In this document: one piece after another, positions 1 through 6,237 of the stretch | Layout of the letters: each line of letters starts with the position of its first letter | How positions within the stretch are numbered: position 1 is the stretch's first letter | NCBI GenBank assembly: GCA_964501815.1 | Contig: CAZCUR010000032.1 | Location: forward strand, 1-28,104 | Length of the DNA: 28,104 nt | Reading direction: 5' to 3' | Origin: Geothermobacter sp964501815 | GTDB taxonomy: Bacteria > Desulfobacterota > Desulfuromonadia > Desulfuromonadales > Geothermobacteraceae | Notes under the pieces: model-generated | The model's input: only the letters and a program-made list of their open reading frames with translations | The model's database searches: none | What the model was told of the DNA's origin: nothing | Translations under genes and position numbers: made by a program

Positions 1-1
1 G

Positions 2-103
2 CGCGCCCGGCTGGTGGAGATTGCGGAAAAATGCCCGGTGCATCGGACCCTGCACAGCGATGTCAGGGTCCGGACTACCCTGCGGCCGAAGGAGGAATCA
101 TGA
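2..103 (+). CDS. OsmC-family protein, C-terminal end (partial)
   Basis: An open frame enters from the left edge and stops at TGA 101-103, giving 33 residues. It contains the stretch VEIAEKCPVHRTL. In OsmC/Ohr/YhfA-type proteins the second reactive Cys lies in a C-terminal helix of this form (a CPV motif followed by a short polar turn), and the protein ends soon after. Members reduce organic or hydrogen peroxides with a Cys pair in the cytoplasm. Only the second Cys (residue 11 of the visible part) can be seen here; the rest lies outside the window. The stop overlaps the next start as ATGA (100-103), so the two genes are probably translationally coupled. The family call rests on a short stretch, so the exact subfamily is open. 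Confidence 0.72.
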   Translation, partial: RARLVEIAEKCPVHRTLHSDVRVRTTLRPKEES

Positions 104-384
104 AGCTGCGCAAGACCTTTTTCGACTTCGAGTACTCCGAGGTCCTCGACATCAAGACCCGCGAACTGATCCGGGTCGCCTGTGCCGTGGCGGTGCACTG
201 CCCCGACTGACTGAAGAAGCACTTCGCGGTCGCGAAGCAGCACGGCGCCACCATGGACGAACTGAAAGAAGCGATGGCCTACGGCATGATGGCCCCCGGG
301 GGGCGGGCGAAGAATTTCGCCAAATCGATGCTCTCCGAGCTGGAGCTGCCGGAAGGGCTTGAGGAGATCGACGAGCTGCCCTGA
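100..384 (+). CDS. CMD/AhpD-like selenoprotein with CxxU motif (TGA 208-210 read as Sec)
   Basis: From ATG 100, preceded by GGAGGA, the frame runs to TGA 382-384, with one internal TGA at codon 37 (208-210). Read as selenocysteine it gives 94 residues and an uninterrupted carboxymuconolactone decarboxylase/AhpD-like helical domain: ELIRVACAVAVHCPDU, then LKKHF, then HGATMDELKEAM. The redox motif is Cys34-Pro-Asp-Sec37 with His41 four residues on. This is the C-x-x-C-x-x-x-H spacing of AhpD with the second Cys replaced by Sec. A compact hairpin with a G-starting loop lies 11 nt after the TGA. Reading continues for 57 sense codons with family-like sequence, which argues against a pseudogene. 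CMD-type selenoproteins have been reported from other bacteria. The likely role is thiol/selenol redox, possibly regenerating the coupled OsmC protein; that role is inference. A standard gene caller would miss or split this gene. Confidence 0.85.
222..237 (+). promoter_or_regulatory. Bacterial SECIS-like hairpin
   Basis: CTTCGC (222-227) pairs with GCGAAG (232-237) around a GGTC loop (228-231). A seventh G-C pair could form at the loop base, and GC/GC pairs can extend the stem outward past a small bulge. The loop begins 17 nt after the TGA at 208-210. This agrees with the general bacterial SECIS description: an apical loop roughly 16-37 nt downstream, G among the first loop bases, and a stem of at least 4 bp. 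The loop GGTC also resembles the GGUC core in the E. coli fdhF SECIS loop. Expected role: SelB binding to decode UGA. Not tested by folding. Confidence 0.65.
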
Positions 385-1095
385 TCAGCGCGATTCGACC
401 CTGAGCACCAGGGGGCCTTCGGCCTCCTCGCGCCAGCGGATGTTGCAATCGGCCAGGTGCATGCCGAATTCCCCCTCGGCCTCGCCGTGGCGGTAACCCG
501 GCCGCGGATCGAGGGCGAGGGTCTGGCGGATCAGTTCGCGCAGCTCCGGGTGTTGCGCCAGCGTTTTCTCCGCCTCAAGGCTGAAGCGCACCTGGCGTTC
601 GCGCGCCGGAGCCCTGGCAAAGCGGCCGCCCCGGGCCTGTTCGACCCGGTCGACGTAGGGGAGGTAGGGCTTGATGTCGATGACCGGGGTGCCGTCGACC
701 AGGTCGAGACCGCCGACAGCCAGTCCCAGTTTGCCCTGGCGGCGCTCGACCCCCCGCAATTCGACCACTGACATGCCGATGCGGTTGGGGCGAAAGGGGC
801 TGCGGGTGGCAAAGACCCCGACCCGCTCGTTGCCGCCCAGGCGCGGAGGCCGCACCAGCGGCTGCCAGGGGCGGTCGGCGGGAACCTGATGAAAGAGGAA
901 GAGCAGCCAGATATGGCTGTACTGCTCAATGCCCCGCAGCGCCTCTTCGCGGTCAAAGGGCGCCAGCAGCTCGACAAAGCCCTCGGCGGCGGGCACCAGC
1001 CCCGGCTGGCGCGGTGCGGCGAACTTCTCCCGGAAGGGGGAGTGCACCCGCGCGATTATCTCAAATTCAGTTGTTTTCCCGGGCATGTGCGCCAT
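385..1095 (-). CDS. trmO: tRNA (N6-threonylcarbamoyladenosine-37-N6)-methyltransferase TrmO
   Basis: This is a TsaA/YaeB/TrmO-family protein of 236 residues, the same size as the E. coli enzyme. It uses S-adenosylmethionine to methylate t6A37 in certain threonine tRNAs. Recognisable segments are the N-terminal beta-barrel start (FEIIARVHSPFREKF), the block GIEQYSHIWLLFLFH, the family signature VFATRSPFRPNRIGMS, and VDGTPVIDIKPYLPYVD. ATG 1095 is chosen. ATG 1086 and an upstream TTG at 1122 are alternatives, and none has a strong ribosome binding site. The stop codon abuts the stop of the convergent selenoprotein gene (TGATCA at 382-387) with no terminator between them. The 5' side faces the pst operon, so the two promoters share 1096-1333. 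Confidence 0.92.
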   Translation of the reverse strand: MAHMPGKTTEFEIIARVHSPFREKFAAPRQPGLVPAAEGFVELLAPFDREEALRGIEQYSHIWLLFLFHQVPADRPWQPLVRPPRLGGNERVGVFATRSPFRPNRIGMSVVELRGVERRQGKLGLAVGGLDLVDGTPVIDIKPYLPYVDRVEQARGGRFARAPARERQVRFSLEAEKTLAQHPELRELIRQTLALDPRPGYRHGEAEGEFGMHLADCNIRWREEAEGPLVLRVESR

Positions 1096-1153
1096 TATCG
1101 TCCAGCTGTCCGGTCCTGGCAAGGCCTCAGCGTCACGCCTTTTTCACCAAAGC

Positions 1154-1246
1154 CAAACCTTGCGCTAACACAATCCTAACAATCGCCGCCTATTTCTCTG
1201 CGCCGGTTTTTGCAGACTTTTAACGCTCTGCTAACCGACTGCTAAC
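1154..1246 (+). promoter_or_regulatory. Pho-box-like repeat arrays upstream of pstS
   Basis: Two groups of direct repeats occur with exact 11-bp spacing. Group 1 is CAAAC (1154), CTAACA (1165) and CTAACA (1176). Group 2 is TTAAC (1220), CTAAC (1231) and CTAAC (1242). The groups are offset by 66 bp, or six 11-bp units. PhoB-family regulators bind tandem half-sites spaced 11 bp apart, and the position upstream of pstS fits. A -10-like TATTTC lies at 1191-1196, about 10 bp after group 1. The half-site differs from the E. coli CTGTCAT consensus and looks closer to the TTAACA type. Assignment to PhoB is inference. Confidence 0.6.
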
Positions 1247-1333
1247 GAAGCGCCGTCAGACTGCGTCGCACAACATCGACAGCAATCTGTGGCGCCGGTC
1301 CATGACCGGGCCGAAAAAAGGAGACAGACACCC

Positions 1334-2404
1334 ATGAAGCAGATGATTCGCAACGCAGCCCGCGCACTCTTCATCGCCCTTGCCCTCAGCCTGGCGTTCG
1401 GCAGCGCCCCGGCGCTGGCCAAAACCCGCACCATCAATGGTGCCGGCGCGACCTTCCCCTTTCCGGTTTATTCCCAGTGGGCCTACCAGTACTACCGGGT
1501 CGCCAAGGTTCGCCTGAACTACCAGTCGATCGGTTCCGGCGGCGGCATCCGCCAGATCAAGGCCAAAACCGTCGATTTCGGGGCCTCGGATGCGCCGCTC
1601 AAGCCGGAGGAGTTGAACAAGGCCGGTCTGATCCAGTTCCCCATGGTCATGGGCGGCGTGGTACCGGTGGTCAATATTCCCGGTATCGCCGCCGGGCAGC
1701 TGAAGCTTTCCGGCCCGGTTCTGGCGGACATCTTTCTCGGCAAGATCGCCAAATGGAACGATGCGCGTATTCAGGCTGACAACAAGGGCCTCTCCCTGCC
1801 CGACCAGGCGATTACCGTGGTGCATCGTTCGGACGGTTCCGGCACCACCTGGATCTTCACCAACTATCTGAGCAAGATTTCCTCCAGCTGGAAGACCGAA
1901 GTCGGCACCAACAAAGCGGTCAACTGGCCGGTCGGTGTCGGCGGCAAGGGGAATGAGGGGGTTGCCTCCTACGTGCAGCGGGTCAAGGGCGCCATCGGCT
2001 ATGTCGAATACGCCTATGCCCTGCAGAACAGGATGAGCCATGTGCTGCTGAAGAACCGGGCCGGCAACTTCGTGCCCCCCACCAGCGAGACCTTTCAGGC
2101 CGCGGCGGCCGGTGCCGACTGGCAGCATGCCGAAGGCTACTACCTGGTGCTGACCGATCAGCCGGGGGCGAAGAGCTGGCCGATTACCGGGGCCTCCTTC
2201 ATCCTTCTCTACAAGGAGCAGGCCAAACCCGAAACCGCCAGGGCCGTCCTGTCCTTCTTCGACTGGTGTTACAAAAACGGCGGCGAGATCGCCGAAAAGC
2301 TGCACTACGTGCCCATGCCGGCCAAGGTGGTCGAGCTGGTCGAGCAGACCTGGCGCAAGGAGATCAGGGCCGCCGGCAGTGGCGAACCGATCTGGAAGGA
2401 GTAA
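1334..2404 (+). CDS. pstS: Phosphate ABC transporter substrate-binding protein PstS
   Basis: A periplasmic phosphate receptor of 356 residues. ATG 1334 is chosen because it follows AAGGAGA and begins a clear signal peptide: MKQMIRNAAR, a hydrophobic stretch to about residue 24, and cleavage after APALA near residue 29. Mature-protein motifs of PstS are the phosphate-loop segment INGAGATFPFPVYSQW, SGGGIRQIKAKTVDFGASD, and VVHRSDGSGTTWIFTNYLSK, which contribute the Ser, Asp and Arg ligands of phosphate. It delivers phosphate to PstC/PstA. It is the first gene of pstS-pstC-pstA-pstB-phoU and lies directly behind the Pho-box-like arrays. A 105-bp spacer holding a hairpin separates it from pstC, typical where the binding protein is made in excess of the permease. 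Confidence 0.96.
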   Translation: MKQMIRNAARALFIALALSLAFGSAPALAKTRTINGAGATFPFPVYSQWAYQYYRVAKVRLNYQSIGSGGGIRQIKAKTVDFGASDAPLKPEELNKAGLIQFPMVMGGVVPVVNIPGIAAGQLKLSGPVLADIFLGKIAKWNDARIQADNKGLSLPDQAITVVHRSDGSGTTWIFTNYLSKISSSWKTEVGTNKAVNWPVGVGGKGNEGVASYVQRVKGAIGYVEYAYALQNRMSHVLLKNRAGNFVPPTSETFQAAAAGADWQHAEGYYLVLTDQPGAKSWPITGASFILLYKEQAKPETARAVLSFFDWCYKNGGEIAEKLHYVPMPAKVVELVEQTWRKEIRAAGSGEPIWKE

Positions 2405-2439
2405 AGAGCTGCAACTCCTGTGGCCATTACGCACCATCG

Positions 2440-2469
2440 AACCGGTCCTCCTGTCATGGGGGACCGGTT
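2440..2469 (+). other. Stem-loop between pstS and pstC
   Basis: AACCGGTCC (2440-2448) pairs perfectly with GGACCGGTT (2461-2469) around a 12-nt loop. No T-run follows, so it is not a normal intrinsic terminator. It may stabilise the 3' end of a processed pstS mRNA or partly attenuate transcription into pstC. The function is inferred from its position. Confidence 0.5.
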
Positions 2470-2509
2470 TCGGCGTGCCGGCAGGCTCAAGTTTCAAGAG
2501 GCAAAGGCT

Positions 2510-3433
2510 ATGAAAATTCAGCGTCGGTTTGACTTCGACCCGGTGTTTCGCGTTTTGACCCTGTCCGGGGGGCTGGTCCTGGTCCTGGTGATCGGGGCGA
2601 TCGCCTTCGAGCTCTGGCAGGGTTCGAAGCTGTCGCTGGAAAAGTTCGGCTGGTCCTTTCTCTGGACCGAGACCTGGGATCCGGTCAGCCAGGTGTTTGG
2701 CGCCGCCAGCACCATCTACGGCACCCTGGTCTCGACCCTGATCGCCATGGTTCTGGCGGTGCCCATGAGTCTCGCCGTGGCCCTGTTCCTGGTCGAGCTG
2801 GCGCCGCCGAAGCTGGCGGCCGTGGTCGGTACCGGCATCGAGCTTCTGGCCGCCATCCCGAGCATCATCTACGGCATGTGGGGCCTGTTTGTCTTCGCGC
2901 CGTTCATGGCGGAACATGTCCAGCCGCTGCTGGCGCATATCCCCGGCCCGCTCTTTTCCGGACCTCCCATGGGTATCGGCATGCTCAGCGCCGGCTTCAT
3001 CCTCGCCCTGATGATTCTGCCCTTCATCACTTCGGTGACCCGCGACGTCTTCCGCATGGTCCCCGCCGTGGTCAAGGAGTCGGCCTACGGCATGGGTTCG
3101 ACCACCTGGGAAGTGACCCGCAAGGTGACTATCCCCTACGGCATTCAGGGGATTGTCGGCGCCTGTTTCCTCGGTTTGGGGCGGGCTATCGGCGAAACCA
3201 TGGCGGTGACCTTTGTTATCGGCAACCGGCATGAGATTTCCGCCAGCCTGTTTGCCGCCGGCAACAGCATCGCTTCGACCCTGGCCAATGAGTTCACCGA
3301 AGCGAGCGAGGATGTCTATCTCAGCAGTCTGGTGGAACTGGGGCTGGTGCTGTTCGGCATGACCCTGGTCCTGCAGGTGCTGGCCCAGTGGTGGCTGAAC
3401 CGCACCCGCCGCAAGATGGGAGGTGGCCTGTGA
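2510..3433 (+). CDS. pstC: Phosphate ABC transporter permease PstC
   Basis: An inner-membrane permease of 307 residues, one half of the phosphate channel with PstA. Start ATG 2510 (MKIQRRFDFDPVFR) follows a purine-rich AAGAGGCAAAGG. Longer in-frame reading from 2420 would cover the intergenic hairpin and is not favoured. Hydrophobic segments include residues about 17-37 (LTLSGGLVLVLVIGAIAFEL) and several more along the chain. The cytoplasmic EAA-type loop that docks on PstB is visible as KESAYGMGSTTWEVTRKVTIPYG, followed by GLGRAIGETMAVTFVIGN, a PstC hallmark. The stop overlaps the pstA start as GTGA (3430-3433), so translation is coupled. Confidence 0.95.
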   Translation: MKIQRRFDFDPVFRVLTLSGGLVLVLVIGAIAFELWQGSKLSLEKFGWSFLWTETWDPVSQVFGAASTIYGTLVSTLIAMVLAVPMSLAVALFLVELAPPKLAAVVGTGIELLAAIPSIIYGMWGLFVFAPFMAEHVQPLLAHIPGPLFSGPPMGIGMLSAGFILALMILPFITSVTRDVFRMVPAVVKESAYGMGSTTWEVTRKVTIPYGIQGIVGACFLGLGRAIGETMAVTFVIGNRHEISASLFAAGNSIASTLANEFTEASEDVYLSSLVELGLVLFGMTLVLQVLAQWWLNRTRRKMGGGL

Positions 3434-4275
3434 TTACGCGTTCCCTGGCCCGGCGCAAGGCAACCGACCTGCTGGTGCGTATCCTGTCCGGCTTTGCCGC
3501 GCTGATCGGCCTTTTCTTTCTCGGCTGGATTCTCTTCGTCATCATCGGTCACGGCCTGAAGGCGATCAACTGGGAGTTCTTCACCGAGCTGCCCGCGCCG
3601 CCCGGCATGGCCGGGGGAGGGCTGGCCAACGCCATTGTCGGCACCCTGCTGATCACCGGCCTGGCCAGTCTGATCGGCATTCCCCTGGGGCTTCTGGCCG
3701 GGATCTATCTGGCCGAATTCGGCGGCCAGTCGCGTCTGGCCGAGAGTATCCGTTTCTGCAGCAACCTGCTGATGGGGACGCCGTCGATTATCGTCGGGGT
3801 CTTCGTCTACGGCCTTATCGTCATTCCCCTGGGAGATTTTTCCGCCTGGGCCGGTGCCGTGGCCCTGGCGATCATCATGCTGCCGGTGGTGGCCCGCACC
3901 ACCGAGGAGATGCTCAATCTGGTGCCCAACAGCCTGCGTGAAGCGGCTCTTGGGCTGGGGACGCCGCGCTGGAAGGCGACCTTGCAGATTCTGTTTCGTG
4001 CCGCCGGCAGCGGTCTGATCACCGGGGTGCTGCTGGCGGTGGCGCGCGTCAGCGGCGAAACAGCGCCGCTGCTCTTTACCGCCCTGAACAGCCCGTTCTG
4101 GTTTGAATCCCTCAACGAGCCGATCGGCAATCTGACCGTGACCATCTTCAACTACGCCATGAGCCCCTACGCCGACTGGCAGGCCAAAGCCTGGGGCGCG
4201 TCACTGCTGATTACCGTCGGCGTGCTCGGTGCCAACTTGCTGGCGCGGATAACTCTCTGGCTGAGGAGAAAGTAA
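3430..4275 (+). CDS. pstA: Phosphate ABC transporter permease PstA
   Basis: The second permease subunit, 281 residues. GTG 3430 is chosen because GGGAGGT sits 6 nt upstream and the codon overlaps the pstC stop. The protein begins VITRSLARRKATDLLVR and is followed by a membrane segment at about residues 18-40. The EAA loop is REAALGLGTPRWKATLQILF, followed by RVSGETAPLLFTALNSPFW, typical of PstA. With PstC it forms the membrane path energised by PstB. It is separated from pstB by 3 nt after the stop. Confidence 0.95.
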   Translation: MITRSLARRKATDLLVRILSGFAALIGLFFLGWILFVIIGHGLKAINWEFFTELPAPPGMAGGGLANAIVGTLLITGLASLIGIPLGLLAGIYLAEFGGQSRLAESIRFCSNLLMGTPSIIVGVFVYGLIVIPLGDFSAWAGAVALAIIMLPVVARTTEEMLNLVPNSLREAALGLGTPRWKATLQILFRAAGSGLITGVLLAVARVSGETAPLLFTALNSPFWFESLNEPIGNLTVTIFNYAMSPYADWQAKAWGASLLITVGVLGANLLARITLWLRRK

Positions 4276-4278
4276 GCG

Positions 4279-5124
4279 ATGACTCTTTCAACGTCTCTGT
4301 CATTTTCGGAGAAAATGGCTGTGTCGATGACGGCGCAGACTGCTGAAACCGTGACCGAACAGCATCCGGGCGAGGTCAAGATTTCCGCCCGGGACCTGAG
4401 CTTTTACTACGGTTCGCACCAGGCGCTGTTCAGCAACAACCTCAATATTCTTGCCGGCAAGGTGACGGCCATCATCGGGCCGTCCGGTTGCGGCAAGTCG
4501 ACGCATCTGCGTATCTACAACCGTATCTTTGAACTCTACAAGGGACAGAGGGCTGAAGGGGAACTGCTGCTCGACGGCGAGAATATTCTCGATCCCGGGG
4601 TGGATGTCCTGGAGCTGCGCCGGCGTATCGGCATGATATTCCAGAAACCGACCCCTTTTCCCATGAGCGTGTTCGACAATGTCGCCTATGGCCTGAAACA
4701 GCACTACAAAATGCCGCGCTCCGAGATGCAGGACCGGGTTGAGGCGGCCCTGAAGGCCGCGGCCTTGTGGGATGAGGTCGGCGACAAGCTCGACAAGCCG
4801 GGAGTGGCCCTGTCGGGCGGGCAGCAGCAGCGTCTCTGTATCGCCCGCGCCATCGCCGTCGAGCCGGAGGTGCTGCTGATGGATGAACCGACCTCAGCCA
4901 TCGATCCGGTCGCCACCGCCAAGATCGAGGACCTGATCGATTCGCTGCGCGGCCGCTACACCATCGTCATTGTCACTCACAACATGCAGCAGGCGGCGCG
5001 CATCTCTGACTATACGGCGTTCTTCTACCAGGGGAACATTGTCGAATATGGCGAAACCGATATGATGTTCACCAAACCGAAGAACAAGCAGACCGAAGAC
5101 TACATTACCGGCCGGTTCGGCTAG
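4279..5124 (+). CDS. pstB: Phosphate ABC transporter ATPase PstB
   Basis: The cytoplasmic ATPase of the phosphate importer, 281 residues. Walker A is GPSGCGKST at residues 67-75, the ABC signature LSGGQQQR begins near 178, Walker B is VLLMDEP at 198-204, and the switch His is in IVTHNMQQA. The C-terminus has the PstB-type FYQGNIVEYGETDMMFTKPKNKQTEDYITGRFG. ATG 4279 follows AGGAGAAAG at slightly long spacing. ATG 4315 (MAVSMTAQ), just after CGGAGAAA, is an alternative and would remove 12 residues of unconserved leader. It lies between pstA and phoU in the operon. Confidence 0.96.
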   Translation: MTLSTSLSFSEKMAVSMTAQTAETVTEQHPGEVKISARDLSFYYGSHQALFSNNLNILAGKVTAIIGPSGCGKSTHLRIYNRIFELYKGQRAEGELLLDGENILDPGVDVLELRRRIGMIFQKPTPFPMSVFDNVAYGLKQHYKMPRSEMQDRVEAALKAAALWDEVGDKLDKPGVALSGGQQQRLCIARAIAVEPEVLLMDEPTSAIDPVATAKIEDLIDSLRGRYTIVIVTHNMQQAARISDYTAFFYQGNIVEYGETDMMFTKPKNKQTEDYITGRFG

Positions 5125-5133
5125 GAGGAAACG

Positions 5134-5786
5134 ATGACCGTTCACATGCTGCGGGAAATCGACAAGCTGAAAAAGATGATCCTGTCGCTGGCGACCCTGG
5201 TGGAGGAGAGCGTCCAGCAGGCGGTGCTGGCGTTGCACAAGCGCGAAGCCGAGCTGGCGCGCAAGGTGGTCGCCATGGGTGATGAGGTCAATGAGCTGGA
5301 GGTCGATCTCGAGGAGGAGTGTCTCAAGATCCTCGCCCTGTACCAGCCGGTGGCCGTCGACCTGCGCTATATCGTCGCCGTGCTCAAGATCAACAACGAT
5401 CTCGAACGCATCAACGACCTGGCGGGCAACCTGGCCGAGCGTGCCCTGACCCTGATCGATGATGCCCCGGTCGAGGCTCCCTTTGACGTGCGTACCATGG
5501 GGGAAATCGTCCAGTCGATGCTGAAGAAGACCCTGGACGCCCTGGTCAACATGGACCAGGACAAGGCCATGTCGGTCATCGATCTCGACGACGGCGTCGA
5601 CCGCTATCACCGTGAGAGTTTTGCCAAAACCAAGGAGCGTATCCGCCAGAATCCGGATGAACTGGACGGACTGATCAACTACCTCTCCATTTCCCGCTAC
5701 CTGGAGCGCATCGCCGACCTGACCACCAATGTGGCCGAGGATGTGGTGTATATGATTGAGGGGAAGATTATCCGACACCACAATAC
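5134..5786 (+). CDS. phoU: Phosphate signalling protein PhoU (3' end lost in assembly gap)
   Basis: ATG 5134 follows TAGGAGGAAACG. The 217 visible residues are an all-helical PhoU with two repeats of a three-helix bundle: MLREIDKLKKMILSLATLVEESVQQAV, and the metal-binding type segments IVAVLKINNDLERINDLAGNLAERA and YLSISRYLERIADLTTNVAEDVVYMIEGKIIRHHN. PhoU binds PstB and the PhoR sensor kinase and shuts down Pho signalling when phosphate is plentiful. Family members usually end a few residues after this last motif, so only about 5-15 residues are probably missing in the N run that starts at 5787. No phoR or phoB is seen in the window. Confidence 0.95.
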
Positions 5787-5886
5787 NNNNNNNNNNNNNN
5801 NNNNNNNNNNNNNNNNNNNNNNNNNNNNNNNNNNNNNNNNNNNNNNNNNNNNNNNNNNNNNNNNNNNNNNNNNNNNNNNNNNNNNN
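5787..5886. other. Assembly gap of 100 N
   Basis: Exactly 100 N bases, a conventional placeholder length, so the true gap size is unknown. It removes the end of phoU and anything following it. The sequence immediately to the right looks like a repeated element, which may explain the break. Confidence 0.98.
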
Positions 5887-6091
5887 GGCGGCCGATACGC
5901 ACCCATCTGCGGCGTTGTCCTTGCCCTCGTCGCTGCGACGTAGCTGCCGCTACGCCTCACTCCTCGGTCTGCGTCCGCCTTGCATCTGGGCACGTCTCGA
6001 CCGCCTTGGCGCGGGCTGTGGCCCGGAGAGGGATACCGTCATGGGGCTGCACCTGTGGTTTCAGCCCTCGCAAGCCTTGAATCTGCCACGT
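5887..6091. repeat. Repeat-like non-coding element beside the gap
   Basis: No protein with family resemblance is found on either strand. The sequence contains CGTAGC-TGCC-GCTACG, a 6-bp stem with a 4-nt loop at about 5939-5954. Its flanks have imperfect inverted symmetry (CCTCGTCGCTGCGA against CCTCACTCCTCGG), a form seen in dispersed intergenic repeats of proteobacteria. Copy number in the genome cannot be judged from one window, so calling it a dispersed repeat is inference. Confidence 0.4.
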
Positions 6092-6133
6092 GGCGAGAGG
6101 CGAGAGGCGAGGGGCAAGAGGCGAGGGGCGAGG
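6092..6133 (+). repeat. Heptamer tandem repeat, six units
   Basis: Six consecutive 7-bp units: GGCGAGA, GGCGAGA, GGCGAGG, GGCAAGA, GGCGAGG, GGCGAGG. A partial GG follows. It lies in non-coding DNA about 105 bp upstream of the sigma-54 activator gene. The period of 7 is not a multiple of 3, in line with a non-coding microsatellite. The remaining bases to 6237 (AT-richer, with an A-run at 6181-6190) probably hold the activator's promoter, but no clear -35/-10 pair was found. Confidence 0.93.
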
Positions 6134-6237
6134 GGTATTGATGCCTTTTTTGTTTCGTGATCGATTCCCTCTGCCGATTTCCAAAAAAAATTCCGCCACT
6201 TGAAGCCTGTGTACCAAGCAGTTACATTTAAGCTGTC

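Noticed and set aside
100..384. Reading the internal TGA at 208-210 as a pseudogene or a true stop
   Set aside because: The family-like sequence continues in the same frame with correct motif spacing to a normal stop, there is no frameshift, and a SECIS-like hairpin follows.
1256..3232. A 658-codon minus-strand open frame opposite pstS and pstC
   Set aside because: A shadow of the pst genes; low-complexity composition and no ribosome site.
4477..4509. His after the PstB Walker A motif (GKSTH) as a functional anomaly
   Set aside because: The residue after GKST is variable among ABC ATPases, and all catalytic motifs are intact.
6092..6133. Heptamer repeats as a CRISPR array
   Set aside because: Units are 7 bp and contiguous, with no spacers.
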